A stretch of 64,000 nt of DNA, taken from Geosiphon pyriformis (Eukaryota > Glomeromycota > Glomeromycetes > Archaeosporales > Geosiphonaceae). The position numbers and the translations under genes were made by a program. The DNA lies in contig JAAOMT010000657.1 of assembly GCA_016748015.1 (NCBI GenBank), forward strand, positions 267,337 through 331,336, given 5' to 3'. Shown here one piece after another: positions 11,556 through 22,198 of this stretch. The first letter of the stretch is position 1. Every line of letters begins with the position of its first letter. The notes beneath the pieces were generated by a model. That model ran no database searches. It was not told the DNA's origin and saw only the letters and a program-made list of their open reading frames with translations.

Positions 11556-13366
11556 TCAATTTTGTAATCTTACTATTAAATTTTCGTAATTTGAAACAAG
11601 GCCAGTTCGAGTGTCATACGTTTGCATAAAACTGATCGGATTCGCACCTTGAATATCTACGCAGGGATTATTTCCTCCATTGTGGATATTTGTCGTATTC
11701 AATTGGTTCCATTGCGAAGAGCCAATAGCGTGGCAATCCAAATGAATTTTCGAATCGTTCTCAATAATGGAAACTTTGGAAGATTTTAAATCAATTCCAT
11801 TATTCCAAAATTGATTATCCTTGACATTTCCCCAAAACGTGGAGTTCAGATTTTGCCCTCGAAGATATTGAGCTCCAGTTTGAGGGGCATATTCTGACTC
11901 ATTGATTGTATGATGGATATCAAAGGAGAACGTACCCGATTGATCTGTTGGGTTGGATATGAATTCTGCATCTCCATATTCTGAAATCTGCGAAAAAGAG
12001 TAAAAGTTGGCTGGTTCAGAAAATCTGCGTTTTACCTAAAAAATTTATAAACATTTGAAAAAAGTTAAAAGTTTTATTTAATGTCTCATGTTTTTTATAA
12101 GGATTACATTAATAATGATAAGTCACAAACCTGAGCAGGTACTGCGAGAAAATGGTGCATATTGGAATCATTATAAAAAGTTTGATCTTCGATAATTGTG
12201 GATAACGCTTGTTGCTGTCGATCAGTTTCGGAGACAATCTTTTCGCCCATAAAAGAGGTCATCAATTCAGGTGGACAAGAATTGCGACGAGTATGATTAA
12301 TCGAGGTGGAATCAAATGGATCGGATTGATCATCAAGGAGGGTATCTTCACTAATGACAGATCGAACGGTAGTTGGACTATAGTTATTATAACCATCAAA
12401 ATAATCCGGAATTGTGTGATTAGATTGCGGGGTTCCAATCGACATAGATTGTGAATCTGTGATTGATATTTCAGTAGAAGTCTCGAGTGACATAGAGAGT
12501 AAGCTCCCGATGGGCATAATTTGGGTTTGATCGATTGAATCATAAACTTCGTTCGCTGATAGATAGTCTGGGTGTGGAGATCGTTCAGTAATTGGTAAAG
12601 CAACCATATGTTGTTGCACCCAAGCTTCTACTTGAGGAAATTGACGTTGTTGTACCATAAACTGAAATTCTTCGTTTGTACCAGGAATTTGAATTGGTTC
12701 AATATTCGGTTTTGAACGAAGCGAGGTTTTGGGCTTTTGATGAGAACTCTCAGTATCCTCTGAAACAATTTGTTCTACCAATACTGGTTTGTGCTCTTCT
12801 GAATAAAATGGATCATCATACGAACAAGAAAACTCCTGTTCGTCCTTAATTTGAGAGCAACTCTTTTGAGGATCAATCAAAGATGACTCATCTTCACAAG
12901 AGTCAACTTTTAAGATGTTATTCAAGCAATCATCAGTCGAACAGTTTTGAGCCAAATTATGATTTGAGAACGGATCTTCTGGCTCTTGTTCAAAAGGGCT
13001 TTCAGGCGTTAGACCTTCCTGAACGTCCGATTGATCCCCATCAAAATATTTGATTTTTTTTGCTTTAGCACGACGGTTTTGAAACCACACCTGGACACCC
13101 CTAGGTGTCATATTCAATTTTTGTGCTAATAACTGTCGCACGGAAGAGTGAGGTTTGGGATTTTCGGTGAAGGTTTTTTCCAACGATTTAAGTTGGTAAC
13201 GAGACGTCCTACGACGGTGTTTAACCTCAAACGGGTTATAAAATGTCGGTTTGAATTCGCCATGAGGGGACTGAGGAAAGGCGTCAAACATTTGCGGGAC
13301 TGGATGAAGTTGGTTAGAAGCGGAAAGTGTCTGCCCTTCTAAAAAACCTTTTTCCTTATGGTTCAT
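11556..13366 (-). CDS. Homeodomain transcription factor, 2 exons
   Basis: Predicted nuclear DNA-binding protein. Exon 1 is 13366-12131 (412 codons) and exon 2 is 12035-11556 (159 codons plus stop), giving 571 aa. The homeodomain spans about residues 49-107: a basic arm (RRRTSRYQLKSLEKTF), helix 2, and recognition helix VQVWFQNRRAKAKK with W94, F95, N97 and R98. It is a typical 60-residue domain without the TALE insertion. The rest is acidic and Ser/Thr/Gln-rich with no known domain, as expected for an activation region. The intron is GTTTGT...TTTTTAG; without splicing, exon 1 would end six codons later at 12104. Exon 2 has further in-frame acceptors (TTCGCAG at about 11987), so shorter isoforms are possible. 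It resembles fungal Hox-like or Pho2/Phx1-type homeodomains; orthology and target genes are unknown. Confidence 0.88.
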
Positions 13367-13875
13367 TTGTAGTCTCCTCTCTTCACGCTGGTAGCTCTAG
13401 GCTAGAAACGGTAGTGCCAACAAAAGGAAGGAAATGTTTTTTTCAAGGAGAAAAGTTTCGAAGAAAGATTCACCAATATCCTTTGATCGGCACATTACAT
13501 TCTATCAATAAAACCTATCTTGAACGGAATATTGTAATGCGTAGTGCCAAAATAATTGGATTTCTTAAATTATATGATTTTATTGCCATTTGTTCATACA
13601 GTCAAGCTTTTTTTTAGTGCACATTCTTGCTAATTACACATCCTAATTTCAGGACTCTAAATACACACCTTCTGTATTTTATATGCGCAAAAGATTTTGC
13701 GGTCCCGATATTTACATTAATAGACTAATGCAATATATAAAAATTAATACATGTAATAAGATTTAATAAAAGCCTATATAATAAGCAGGATTAATTTACA
13801 GCTTTGTAATTAACTTAAAGATAAAGCTGTAGTTTAAAAAATTTTTAAAATGAAACTTATTTTGTTTTTAACATA
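13367..13875. promoter_or_regulatory. Upstream region of the homeobox gene
   Basis: About 500 bp between the start codon and a family A LTR. It has normal GC near the gene and becomes AT-rich to the right. It must carry the 5' UTR and core promoter, and any longer promoter would run into the LTR. The plus-strand ORF at 13327-13617 overlaps the gene start antisense and has no recognisable feature. No specific site was identified. Confidence 0.4.
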
Positions 13876-14521
13876 TTGTTACGGATTGGAGTAACAAGCT
13901 AACAGATACCAAGAGAGAACAGGATTGTAGGGTGATGGAATTAATCAAAGAGGATTCAACTTCAAGGAGCGAATTGAATGAGTATGGATTCAATGTGCGA
14001 GATCAGTCTCATAAAATATCTCAGTCGCTATTCTTTTCAAAGGATAATTGGGGAATCTGAAGGTAGAGAGATTAGTCCATACTGTCAACAAATGATAACA
14101 CACTGGTATAATTCTATGCCTCATGTCGGTGCTCTTAGAATTTGATATCAGATATCAAATGTACTCTTCAGTCACGTTTTATTCAATAATCTTCAAATGC
14201 TACAATTATATGAGTCAGGAAAAGGGTAGGTAAATGCCAACAAGTAATTTTTTATCCCAAGATGTTTGGATACTTGAAGGTAAGGAAAAGGGAATAAGTG
14301 ATAGGAGAAGAATTGAGATGATAGTTGTTATTTTATTTATTCTTGATTAATTGCTACATATTTTTCTGCAGTTAAGAGACTCATCACTTATATAGCTATT
14401 AAAAGTGGTTAGGTTATTGATCAGGTCAATGATCACTATCTAAAAATAGAGTGGTTAATTATGTGACATCAGTAGTTAATACATGTGATAATTAATAAAA
14501 CTATGGTTTTTAACTGTAATA
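13876..14521 (-). repeat. Family A LTR (3' LTR of element A), best preserved copy
   Basis: A 646-bp LTR. In plus coordinates it begins TGTTACGGATTGGAG at 13876 and ends GTAATA at 14521, so in element sense it reads TATTAC...GTAACA. The adjacent internal sequence in element sense carries GAGCTCAAT followed by an AG-rich tract ending at the LTR, a polypurine-type primer. The same layout is found in family B. GC is far higher than in the copies at 341-989 and 2387-3010. Confidence 0.85.
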
Positions 14522-17500
14522 TTATTCTCTCCAAAGAGATTGAGCTCTGGCGAAATCAAGCTATTTATGAGATAATTTAATTGAAGGATTTTGTCTAATT
14601 TAAAACTAACTAGTTTGGTGAAGTTTTTTGGGGTAAAATAAGTTTTGTATTCAAAAGACTAACTCTTTATATAAGAGTTTTGGTTCTTCTGACAATAATT
14701 AAAATTCTTGGAATATCTAATTATATAATACCCAAAATTTCCACTTGTATCTCTAAAGTTGTTTTTTTTATGAGCTTTATGTCTTTTATGATTTTACCAA
14801 GATAACTATAAAGCTTTAGTTGTCTTTTATATAATAGGTTTTTGTCTATAAATAAGATTTTTTTAATCATTTTTTCAATTGTAATAGAAAGTAAAAGTAT
14901 TGTTGCTATAATGTTTTTAAGCAGATACTTATCTAATTTACTATTAATTTTTTCTTTTTTGGTAATAATTTTCTTTGGTCTAATAACAGTATATGTTTTA
15001 CTATTATCAATTATGGTGGTTTGTTTTCTAATAATTAGAGTAGTATTTGAATAATTTTTGATTCAATACTTATAAAGAGTATAAAAAACATTTTGAATGT
15101 TTTGATCCAAAAAATAATTGTTTATGTCAATTAAAAATACTTTTGTTTTGAGAATAGTGTATTTATTTATATCTGATTTTTGCTGATTATTTGAATTAGT
15201 ATTACTACAACAAATAACTAATCAGATTATTTGTAATATTTCTTAAGTTACATACCATAAACAGAGTAATTATTAAAAATTGTTTTATATTGATTTTGTA
15301 AGATATAAAAACCATTGTTTAAAACTTTGTTAATTATAAAAAGTCTTTTTTATTAGCTAAAAAATTTATTACTATAGATATTGTCTTTGTTTTAATAATA
15401 TTCTAAAACTAAGTTATTAATATTTAAAAAAGTGTTTTATAGATTTTTTTTTTTTAAGCTTTTTTTAGAACTGTTTTATTTTTTTAAAAACAATTATTTA
15501 TGTTTCTACTAAAGAGTCAAAAATAGTACCAAGTCTTTTTTGCAAAATATTTTTATAATTTTTTATTGTAATTTTTTCAAAAAGTATTGTCTTAATATTA
15601 GTTTTTATTGATAGAGTTGCCATTTATTCATAGAACAGATAAAAAAGTTTATAACTTGTTATGTTATAATTCATAGTTCTATAAGAAAACAAAATTAAGA
15701 GCAGTATTTTGTCTTATAAGTTTGTTTTTTTACTGGTTTTGGTTAGAGTTTTACATAATATTCTATTGAAATGTTTTATTAAGTTATTTGTTTAGAAGTA
15801 ATAAAGAAAAAAAAGTTTATAATATATTCTTATTTTTTTACAAAGTTTTTTAACCAGTATATTGAGAAAAGCTTTTTCTTTATTAAATAAAATTTTTTTG
15901 AAGCAGTTATAATAACAAATAATATCTTTATAAATAAAGTTGACAATAGAGACTGTTGTTTGATCTGAAGTGATTTTTGCTTCTATTAACTTTGTAAAAT
16001 AGTCAATAGTTGTGATAATATATCTATTGCCATCAGAAGTTATTGTTAAAGATCTAACAACATTTATACCAATTCTGTCAAATGATTAACCAACAGAGAT
16101 TAAATAATATCTTTTTTTTAATTGGGTTTTTTTCTTCTTTGAAAAATATTACAGATTTTAATGTATTTAGCAATTTTTTTTTCCAAGATAGACAAATAAT
16201 AATAAGCAAATGTTTTCTGAATTGTTTTTGATTTTCCAAAGTGTTTAGCTAATAGATTAGTATATATGTTATAGATCACAATTTTTTTTTCTTTAAATCT
16301 GATGACTCTTTAAAAACAGTAAGAATTTTTTCTATTTTTTTTGTATAGTTAATTTTAACAGATCAAATAAAAATTTGATTGTTTTTACAAATGTTTTTTT
16401 TGTTGTTGAATATAATCTGATGGATATTGTTTTTATCCAAAAATTTTATTAAGACAGAATAATTATTCAAGTTTATTATTATGTTTGTTTTAAAAAAGAG
16501 TTACTAATAATTAAATTGATTTGGTTTGAAAAAATTGTACTATTATTGGATGGCAGGTCTAGAAAGAATGTTAGTATTTTAATAATGAGCTTTTTTATAA
16601 TGTTGTATATTATAATTGAATTTATTCAAGTAAAGTATTTAGCAAATTATTTATTTGTGTTCCAGCTTTTTTTTTTTGTATAGCTAAACCAAAGCTTAAT
16701 AATCTGTTACTATTAAAAATTTGGCACCAAAAAGATATTTATCCCAATAACTAATAACATATACTACTGCTAGATATTTTTGTTTAGTAATTAAGTAGTT
16801 TTGTTCTGCTAAAAAAAGTAATTGACTGACATAAGCTATAATATGCTTTTTGTTATCTTTATTTTTTGGAAGAAAACAGTATCAAGTTCAAAACCAGATA
16901 TATTAGTATGGAGAATAAAAAATTGGTTCAAATTAGATTGCATAAGAATTGGTTCAGTGATTAGTTTTTTTTTAGAGTTTTAAAAACTTTTTGCTAATGT
17001 ATGCTTCAGTAATAATTAACAGTTTTTTTGAATAGCTAATTAAAAGAAAAGGCGATTTTGAAAAATTTTTTGACAAATTTGTAATAATAAGAGGCCAAAT
17101 CAAAAAAAGAACATAATTCATGAATATTTATTGATTGTTTAATGTTCTGAACTTTTTTAATCTTGGCAAAATCAGAAAAAATTCCATTTTTTGTAATAAA
17201 ATAACTAAGGAACTGAATAGATTAATGTTCAAAGAAAGATTTAATTAGATTAATTTTGAGACCAGCATTTCTGAAAAAATCAAAGATCTTTTGCAAATTT
17301 TCAAGATGTTTATTTTAGATTTTTGAGTATATTATTATATTATTCAAGTAAACTAGAACAAAATTTTTCTTGACTGATTTAAAAACTTTGTTCATGAAAT
17401 ATTGAAAGATAAGAGAAGCATTAATAAAACCAAAGAGCATGATTGTAAATTCATATGTGCTATACTTAATAATAAAGATGGCTTTTTTTCTGCTTTTAAA

Positions 17501-17741
17501 ATTCATCTTTACTTGTTAAAATTCAGTAGTCAAATTAATAGTTGAGAAGAAAACAGCACTATTGAATTAATCTAACATTAGATTAATTTTGAAAAGTAGA
17601 TATATGTCTTTTTTAGTAATGATATTTAATTAGTAGTAGTTAATACAAAAGTATAGAATTCCATTTTTTTTGAATACTACTACAACTAAAAAAGCCTATT
17701 TACTCTTGGTTTTTTGTATAAATCCAAGATTTTTTATCTAG
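14522..17741 (-). pseudogene. Family A Ty3/gypsy pol remnant: RT, RNase H, integrase and 3' region
   Basis: Degenerate pol read leftward. RT lies at about 17737-17040 and includes a 63-codon open piece (17506-17315) with FGFINAS and VYLNNIIIYSK, the latter in place of YxDD. RNase H is at about 16990-16740 (IIAYVSQ, then a conserved LAVVYVI). Integrase is at about 16060-15880 with YIITTIDYFTK and the following region. The 3' region 14522-15800 has no recognisable protein but is shared with copies A1 and A2. Stops and frameshifts are frequent. The element ends abruptly inside the RT N-terminus at 17741, where element B1 was inserted; its 5' part must lie beyond the window. Confidence 0.8.
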
Positions 17742-18528
17742 TATTATAAGTAATTATTTAAGATGTTGAAACAAATAACAAATCTGTAACTTGGTGTTTA
17801 ATAGCTGTTAATGTTGGTAATTTCTAAAGATTTTAAAGTTTAAAGATTTTAGTTGAGTCTTTTGTATAATAAACAGAGATTTAATTGATGGTTTTATTCT
17901 GTGAATTTTTTTTTTAGCATAATGGCCAGTTTATTCTAACATTTATGTTCTTTTGGTAAACTATTTTTAAATTTCTACTCTTGTTCTCAAGTTTTTTACC
18001 AAACTATTTTTAATATTAATTATTTAATACTTAATTTCTTAATCAATTAATAAACAATAAAGAAAACAAAATAAAAGAAAATAAAAAGAAAATAAGAAAA
18101 GAAATAAAAATTAATATTTTATTAATAGCTGTGATTAAGAGTTATTGGTTCAATATTGCTAAGTATTAGATTTTATTAATATAGAGTATTAATAGTATAG
18201 AATAGATTAATATTTCTTTAATCAAATAATAATAACATAGATTTGAGTAATAATAAATGTTTTATTAATATAAGTATAATTTCACTTTAAGTTATAGAAA
18301 AATATTTTTTAAAAAGAGAGATATTATTGTTTTGAACTAAATTGTCTGTTTTTTTTGTTTTTAATATTTTTATTATATATATATAATTTAAAATTTTTTG
18401 AAATTTTGAAATTTTTTTAAAAAAAATTCTGGAATTCTGGAATCTTGGAATTCTTTTTTTTTTACTACATCTATTTCTGATTGGCTATTTTATCTACTTA
18501 TTATAATTTCTAATTTCTATAAATAATA
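17742..18528 (-). repeat. B1 3' LTR
   Basis: A 787-bp LTR, matched along its length by 37886-38654 and, in reverse complement, by 19696-20670 and 34264-35190. Ends are TATTAT...ATAATA, decayed from TGTTAT...GTAACA. Confidence 0.8.
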
Positions 18529-19695
18529 TTATTTTTTTCTTTTAATATTGAGCTCTGTCAAGATTTTTTAAATTTCTTAACTTTTTGGAAAGATCTGAAA
18601 GCACAATATATTGTTTAAAGTTTTTATCAAAGTTTGAATTATTGTTATTGTTATTGCCATTGTGAATAGAATTGGAATCATTGTTGTCATTATTATTGAA
18701 GTCTAAATTGGAATTAAATTTCAATTCTAATTTTAAAGTACAACTGTTAATTGGTTTTTTTTCTTCAAAAATTGAATAAATTATGCATAGTGGTAAATTG
18801 TAAATAAAATTACAATTGTCACAATATTTGAAATTACTAAAAATTAAGCAATGTTTACAAAGTCTAGTGTTTAACTATTCTAAATACTGCTTTTGTTTTT
18901 CTCTAGTGAATGCTAAATTTTGGTAATGTTTGTGTAATTATTTTAGATTGCTTAAAATAATAACAAAAATGTTTGGATTTAGAATAAGAATAGTGTTAAT
19001 GAGTTTTAATAAGTTGTTTTTGATTGTAAGTATTTTACTAAATAAAGCATCTTTGACTTTGGCACTTGTTATTTGCCAGATTTTGTTTTTATTGTGTGAA
19101 TAACCATCTAAATACAAGAGTATTCAGTTCTATGCAATATTGAAAAACATTTTTCAGCTTATTCAATTGCTTATAAAAATTATGTATTAACATAATATAT
19201 TATATAATCTTTTTCAATTAAGAATGTTATTCTATATTTCTTTGTTAAGTAATGTTTCTCTATAAGCAAAACATGGTTTGTTATTTTACTTTTCCTGTTT
19301 TTTGGATAACCAAAACATTTTCTATGGCATGTTTTGTAGTAGTAGCAAGTACATATTTTATAGTTTTTTGTTAATAAGATATAAGCTCCTATAGAGAAAA
19401 GTTTTTTTTTATAATTGATACATTTAAAAAGAATATAAGGTGGTTTTTTTCTTGGTTTCACTAAGTATGGAACATACCAACTATTATTTGTTTCTTCTGT
19501 AAAAGTGGTAGTTTAAAATTTATCCTCTTTTTTTTCTTTTTTCTTGTTATCTCAAAATAAAATTGGTGATAGCTTATTATAATTGTTATTAGTTTATGAA
19601 ACTTAATAGACTTTTCAGATAAGTTTGTTTATTTTTTTTTCAAATTCTATTAGTGGTTGTAATTAGATTGTTTTAAAATAATTATAAGTAGCTAG
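18529..19695 (-). pseudogene. B1 Cys-rich domain fused to the element's 3' end
   Basis: Read leftward, it encodes the Cys-rich domain (open piece 19461-19180 with CTCYYYKTCHRKCFG), then an Asn-rich linker (open piece 18724-18542). The linker ends QYIVLSDLSKK followed directly by LRNLKNLDRAQY and stop. In complete family B elements these two peptides lie about 4.3 kb apart, before the dUTPase and at the 3' end (compare 29880 and 34215 in B2). The segment is thus an internal deletion that joins the two ends in frame. Other stops and frameshifts are present. Confidence 0.75.
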
Positions 19696-19764
19696 TATTA
19701 TTCATAGAATATAAAAATTATATATTAATACATAAAATTAGCCAATTAGAAAAAAACATAGTAA

Positions 19765-19930
19765 AAGTAGAATTCCAGAATTCCTTTTGAAAGAATTATA
19801 GGATTCCAAAATTAGAAGATTCTTATGTAAAGAATTCCAGGATTCCAGAATTTTAAAATTCTTCTTAAGAAATTACAAGATTATAAGAATTCCAGAATTT
19901 CTGGCTAGAAAATTGAAGAATTAAAAGAAT
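19765..19930 (+). repeat. Cluster of GAATTCC/GGATTCC repeats in the family B LTR
   Basis: About ten imperfect copies of an 8-16 bp unit such as AGGATTCCAGAATTC, many self-complementary. The same cluster occurs at equivalent places in the other family B LTRs (about 34335-34495, 40170-40330, 59135-59300, and in reverse near 18400-18460 and 39340-39430). It may form hairpins or serve as a binding array; its function is unknown. Confidence 0.6.
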
Positions 19931-20482
19931 CTCATACAATAAAATTTATGTATATATAGCAGTAGTATTAGAAGCAAAAAAAACAGAATTCAGAGTTTAG
20001 AACTTCTAATTTCAATTTTATACTCATCCTTTTATATGATAGTATTCTATAAATTGAAATAAAAACATCAAATATCAATAAAATACTTATTACTATTACA
20101 ATCTATTATTTCACTATTAATCAACTTATGTTAATAATTGCTAATACTTAACTATACTAGACCAATAGCTCTTAATTACAGTTATTAATGAAATACTAAC
20201 TCTTTCTTGCCTTGGCTTATTTTCTTTATTTTATTTATTTATTTTATTTTTTTGTTGTTTGTTGTTTACTAATTGATTTGAAAAATTAAGCACTGATTAA
20301 TTAATGTTAAGAATAGTCTAATAAAAAACCCCAAAAGAAGGATATAAAGTTTAAAAAATTTACAGATAAGCTTACTAGAAGAACACAACTGCCAAATTAA
20401 ACCAGTTACTATACTAAAAACAGAAATTAGATGAAATTGTGATTCTGAAAGGCTATTATACAACACTTGAATTTTTGTTTAT

Positions 20483-20490
20483 TATATAAA
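20483..20490 (+). promoter_or_regulatory. TATA box of the B2 5' LTR
   Basis: TATATAAA, conserved in the 3' LTR as TATATAAAAG at 35041-35050. It stands upstream of the 19-bp tandem repeat and about 130 bp before the GAGCACCAAG motif, so it is a plausible core promoter element for element RNA. Confidence 0.5.
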
Positions 20491-20498
20491 GAACTTAT

Positions 20499-20593
20499 AC
20501 CAAAATCTTCAAATCACACCAAAATTTTTAGATCATATCAAAACTTTCAGATCACACCAAAACCTTCAGATTACACCAAAACCTTCAGATATT
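20499..20593 (+). repeat. 19-bp tandem repeat, five units
   Basis: Five imperfect copies of a unit like ACCAAAACCTTCAGATTAC, directly downstream of the TATA box. The 3' LTR of the same element (about 35055-35115) has only three units, and other family B LTRs have about two. The number of units therefore varies between copies. Confidence 0.7.
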
Positions 20594-20670
20594 ACCAATT
20601 ATATTAGCTATTGAGCACCAAGTTATAGGTTTATTATTGGTATCAATACTCTAAATAATTATTTATAACA

Positions 20671-20688
20671 TTTGGTGCTTCTTGTGAG
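20671..20688 (+). promoter_or_regulatory. Primer-binding site of B2
   Basis: TTTGGTGCTTCTTGTGAG directly after the 5' LTR. TGGTGCT could pair with a tRNA ending AGCACCA, such as elongator tRNA-Met of many fungi. The first 8-9 nt are also complementary to AGCACCAA inside the LTR at 20615-20622, so self-priming is an alternative. The same start (TTTGGTGCT) is found in families B and C. Confidence 0.5.
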
Positions 20689-20732
20689 GTATAATCTTAC
20701 AGAGAACCAGTACCAATAACAATTACTCAAAA

Positions 20733-21110
20733 GTGGCAGAATTAGAAATAAGAGGAACAAATCATTTAGGATTTGCCAAATTCTTATTTCAACACTACTG
20801 TAAACATCTGGAATTAACCAACAACCAATTATTAATGGAATTTGCTTTTAACTTTTATGTTAACAAAAGAATTAAATATTTTTTAGGAGAACCAGTAAAT
20901 ACAAAATCAGCAAAAAAAAATTTCTACAGCAAATTAATTCAATATACTAGCTTATTATTAGACCACAACTTTGCACTGATCATTACTAAAATCGACAGAG
21001 AAATTAAAAATCACACCCAACAAATATTTTCTATTATTTATGCAAAAAAAAGCAAAGAAAAACTACAAATACTAGCAGAAACTCCAAAGCAAATACAATT
21101 ATCTATTTGA
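20733..21110 (+). pseudogene. B2 gag N-terminal part
   Basis: A 125-codon open frame starting 62 bp after the 5' LTR, equivalent to the gag N-terminus of B4 (41030-41600) and, more distantly, of C5 (57290-56916). It is lysine-rich with no named domain. The frame ends at a stop, and 110 bp later the element is interrupted by C3. Confidence 0.6.
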
Positions 21111-21219
21111 AAAAAACAAAGAGTCAATTTACTAGCTAATTCATAATATCATCACACTCTTAGAAGTATTATCAATATAACATTAACAGGCACATTCACA
21201 GCAAATACAATAATACTAT

Positions 21220-22198
21220 TGTTACCAAAGATTTTTGGTCTCTTTTCCTAAATGTTGTTGATGCTTGTTTGCTGTGAATTCACGTTTTCTGGATGTGGTT
21301 GAACCTTCAGTAACTGAATTTATCTTCAAATTATCTCCTATAATTTGAACTGCTGGGCTTATAAGTAAAATAGCCAATTCCATGCCAGTTACTTGTGTAG
21401 TTACATTGTAGTAAACGTCAACTCTTTCCCAGGAATTGCTTGTCTGGAAGCTCACTAAAATGTGTAGTTACTTTGCTGTAAAAGTCAACTTTTCTACAGG
21501 AATTTTGTCTGTAGGTTACCCTAATGATTATGATAAGAAAATAAAAGAAAAATAAAAGAAATGTAAAAGAAAATTGAATTCTGTCAAGGAAATTGTTTTC
21601 GATCCAGGCCTGGAATCACTAACAGTTTATTGAAATTGGTAGCTAATCAATTTCAAAACGTTAGTTGGGTTTTGAGAATTTTCCAAGTGCAATAATTTAA
21701 AGAATTTGGCTTTTCAAATTATTTGATGTTTATTTTGTTTTTGTATGTAAAGAATGATTTTAATTGTTAAATCTGAAGTAAGATACATTTTTTTAAAGAG
21801 AGAAGCTCTTCTTTTATACAACTTGTCATAACACTATTTTATGAACTTGAACTTTGCTCTTTTCTATAATTTTGTTGAACTAAAAATACATTTTGGCGAA
21901 CTACAAGTTATTTCTACAAACTATTAGATATTTCGGTAAACAATCAATTATTTCGGCAAATTTCTACAAATTTCAGTGAACTTTTGAATGTTACATATTT
22001 CGGAGTATTGCATGATTGATCATCGCAATTAGGTTATATTTGTGTTATGTACAAATTGGGTTATTAATTAAATGATAATTTTGGATATTTTGCTAATGTA
22101 ATAAGTGATAATTTGAAACAATAATATATGCTAATTAATAATAAGAATTATAAAGATAATTTTATGCTAGATAATATCTTTAATTTTGTCTGGTAATA
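21220..22198 (-). repeat. C3 3' LTR
   Basis: A 979-bp LTR, TGTTACC...GGTAATA in plus coordinates. It is about 95% identical by eye to 25626-26605 over the parts I compared. Similar LTRs are at 48458-49431, 57336-58302 and 63454 onward. Confidence 0.9.

Larger units (their letters stand above)
19696..20670 (+). repeat. B2 5' LTR
   Basis: A 975-bp LTR. It begins TATTATTCATAGAAT (decayed TGTTACTCATAG) and ends ATAATTATTTATAACA. It contains an EcoRI-like GAATTCC repeat cluster, a TATA box, a 19-bp tandem repeat and a GAGCACCAAG motif, each listed separately. Confidence 0.85.

Noticed and set aside
12209-12603. ORFs overlapping the homeobox gene in other frames (plus and minus)
   Set aside because: They are shadows of exon 1; no domain or codon signal of their own.
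17742-18528. Isolated solo LTR
   Set aside because: Internal family B sequence follows directly (purine tract, RAQY end, Cys-rich domain), and the paired LTR is found at 37886-38654 once B2 is removed.
19765-19930. CRISPR-like array because of regular GAATTCC units
   Set aside because: Units are short, imperfect and self-complementary, with no constant repeat or unique spacers, and they lie inside an LTR.
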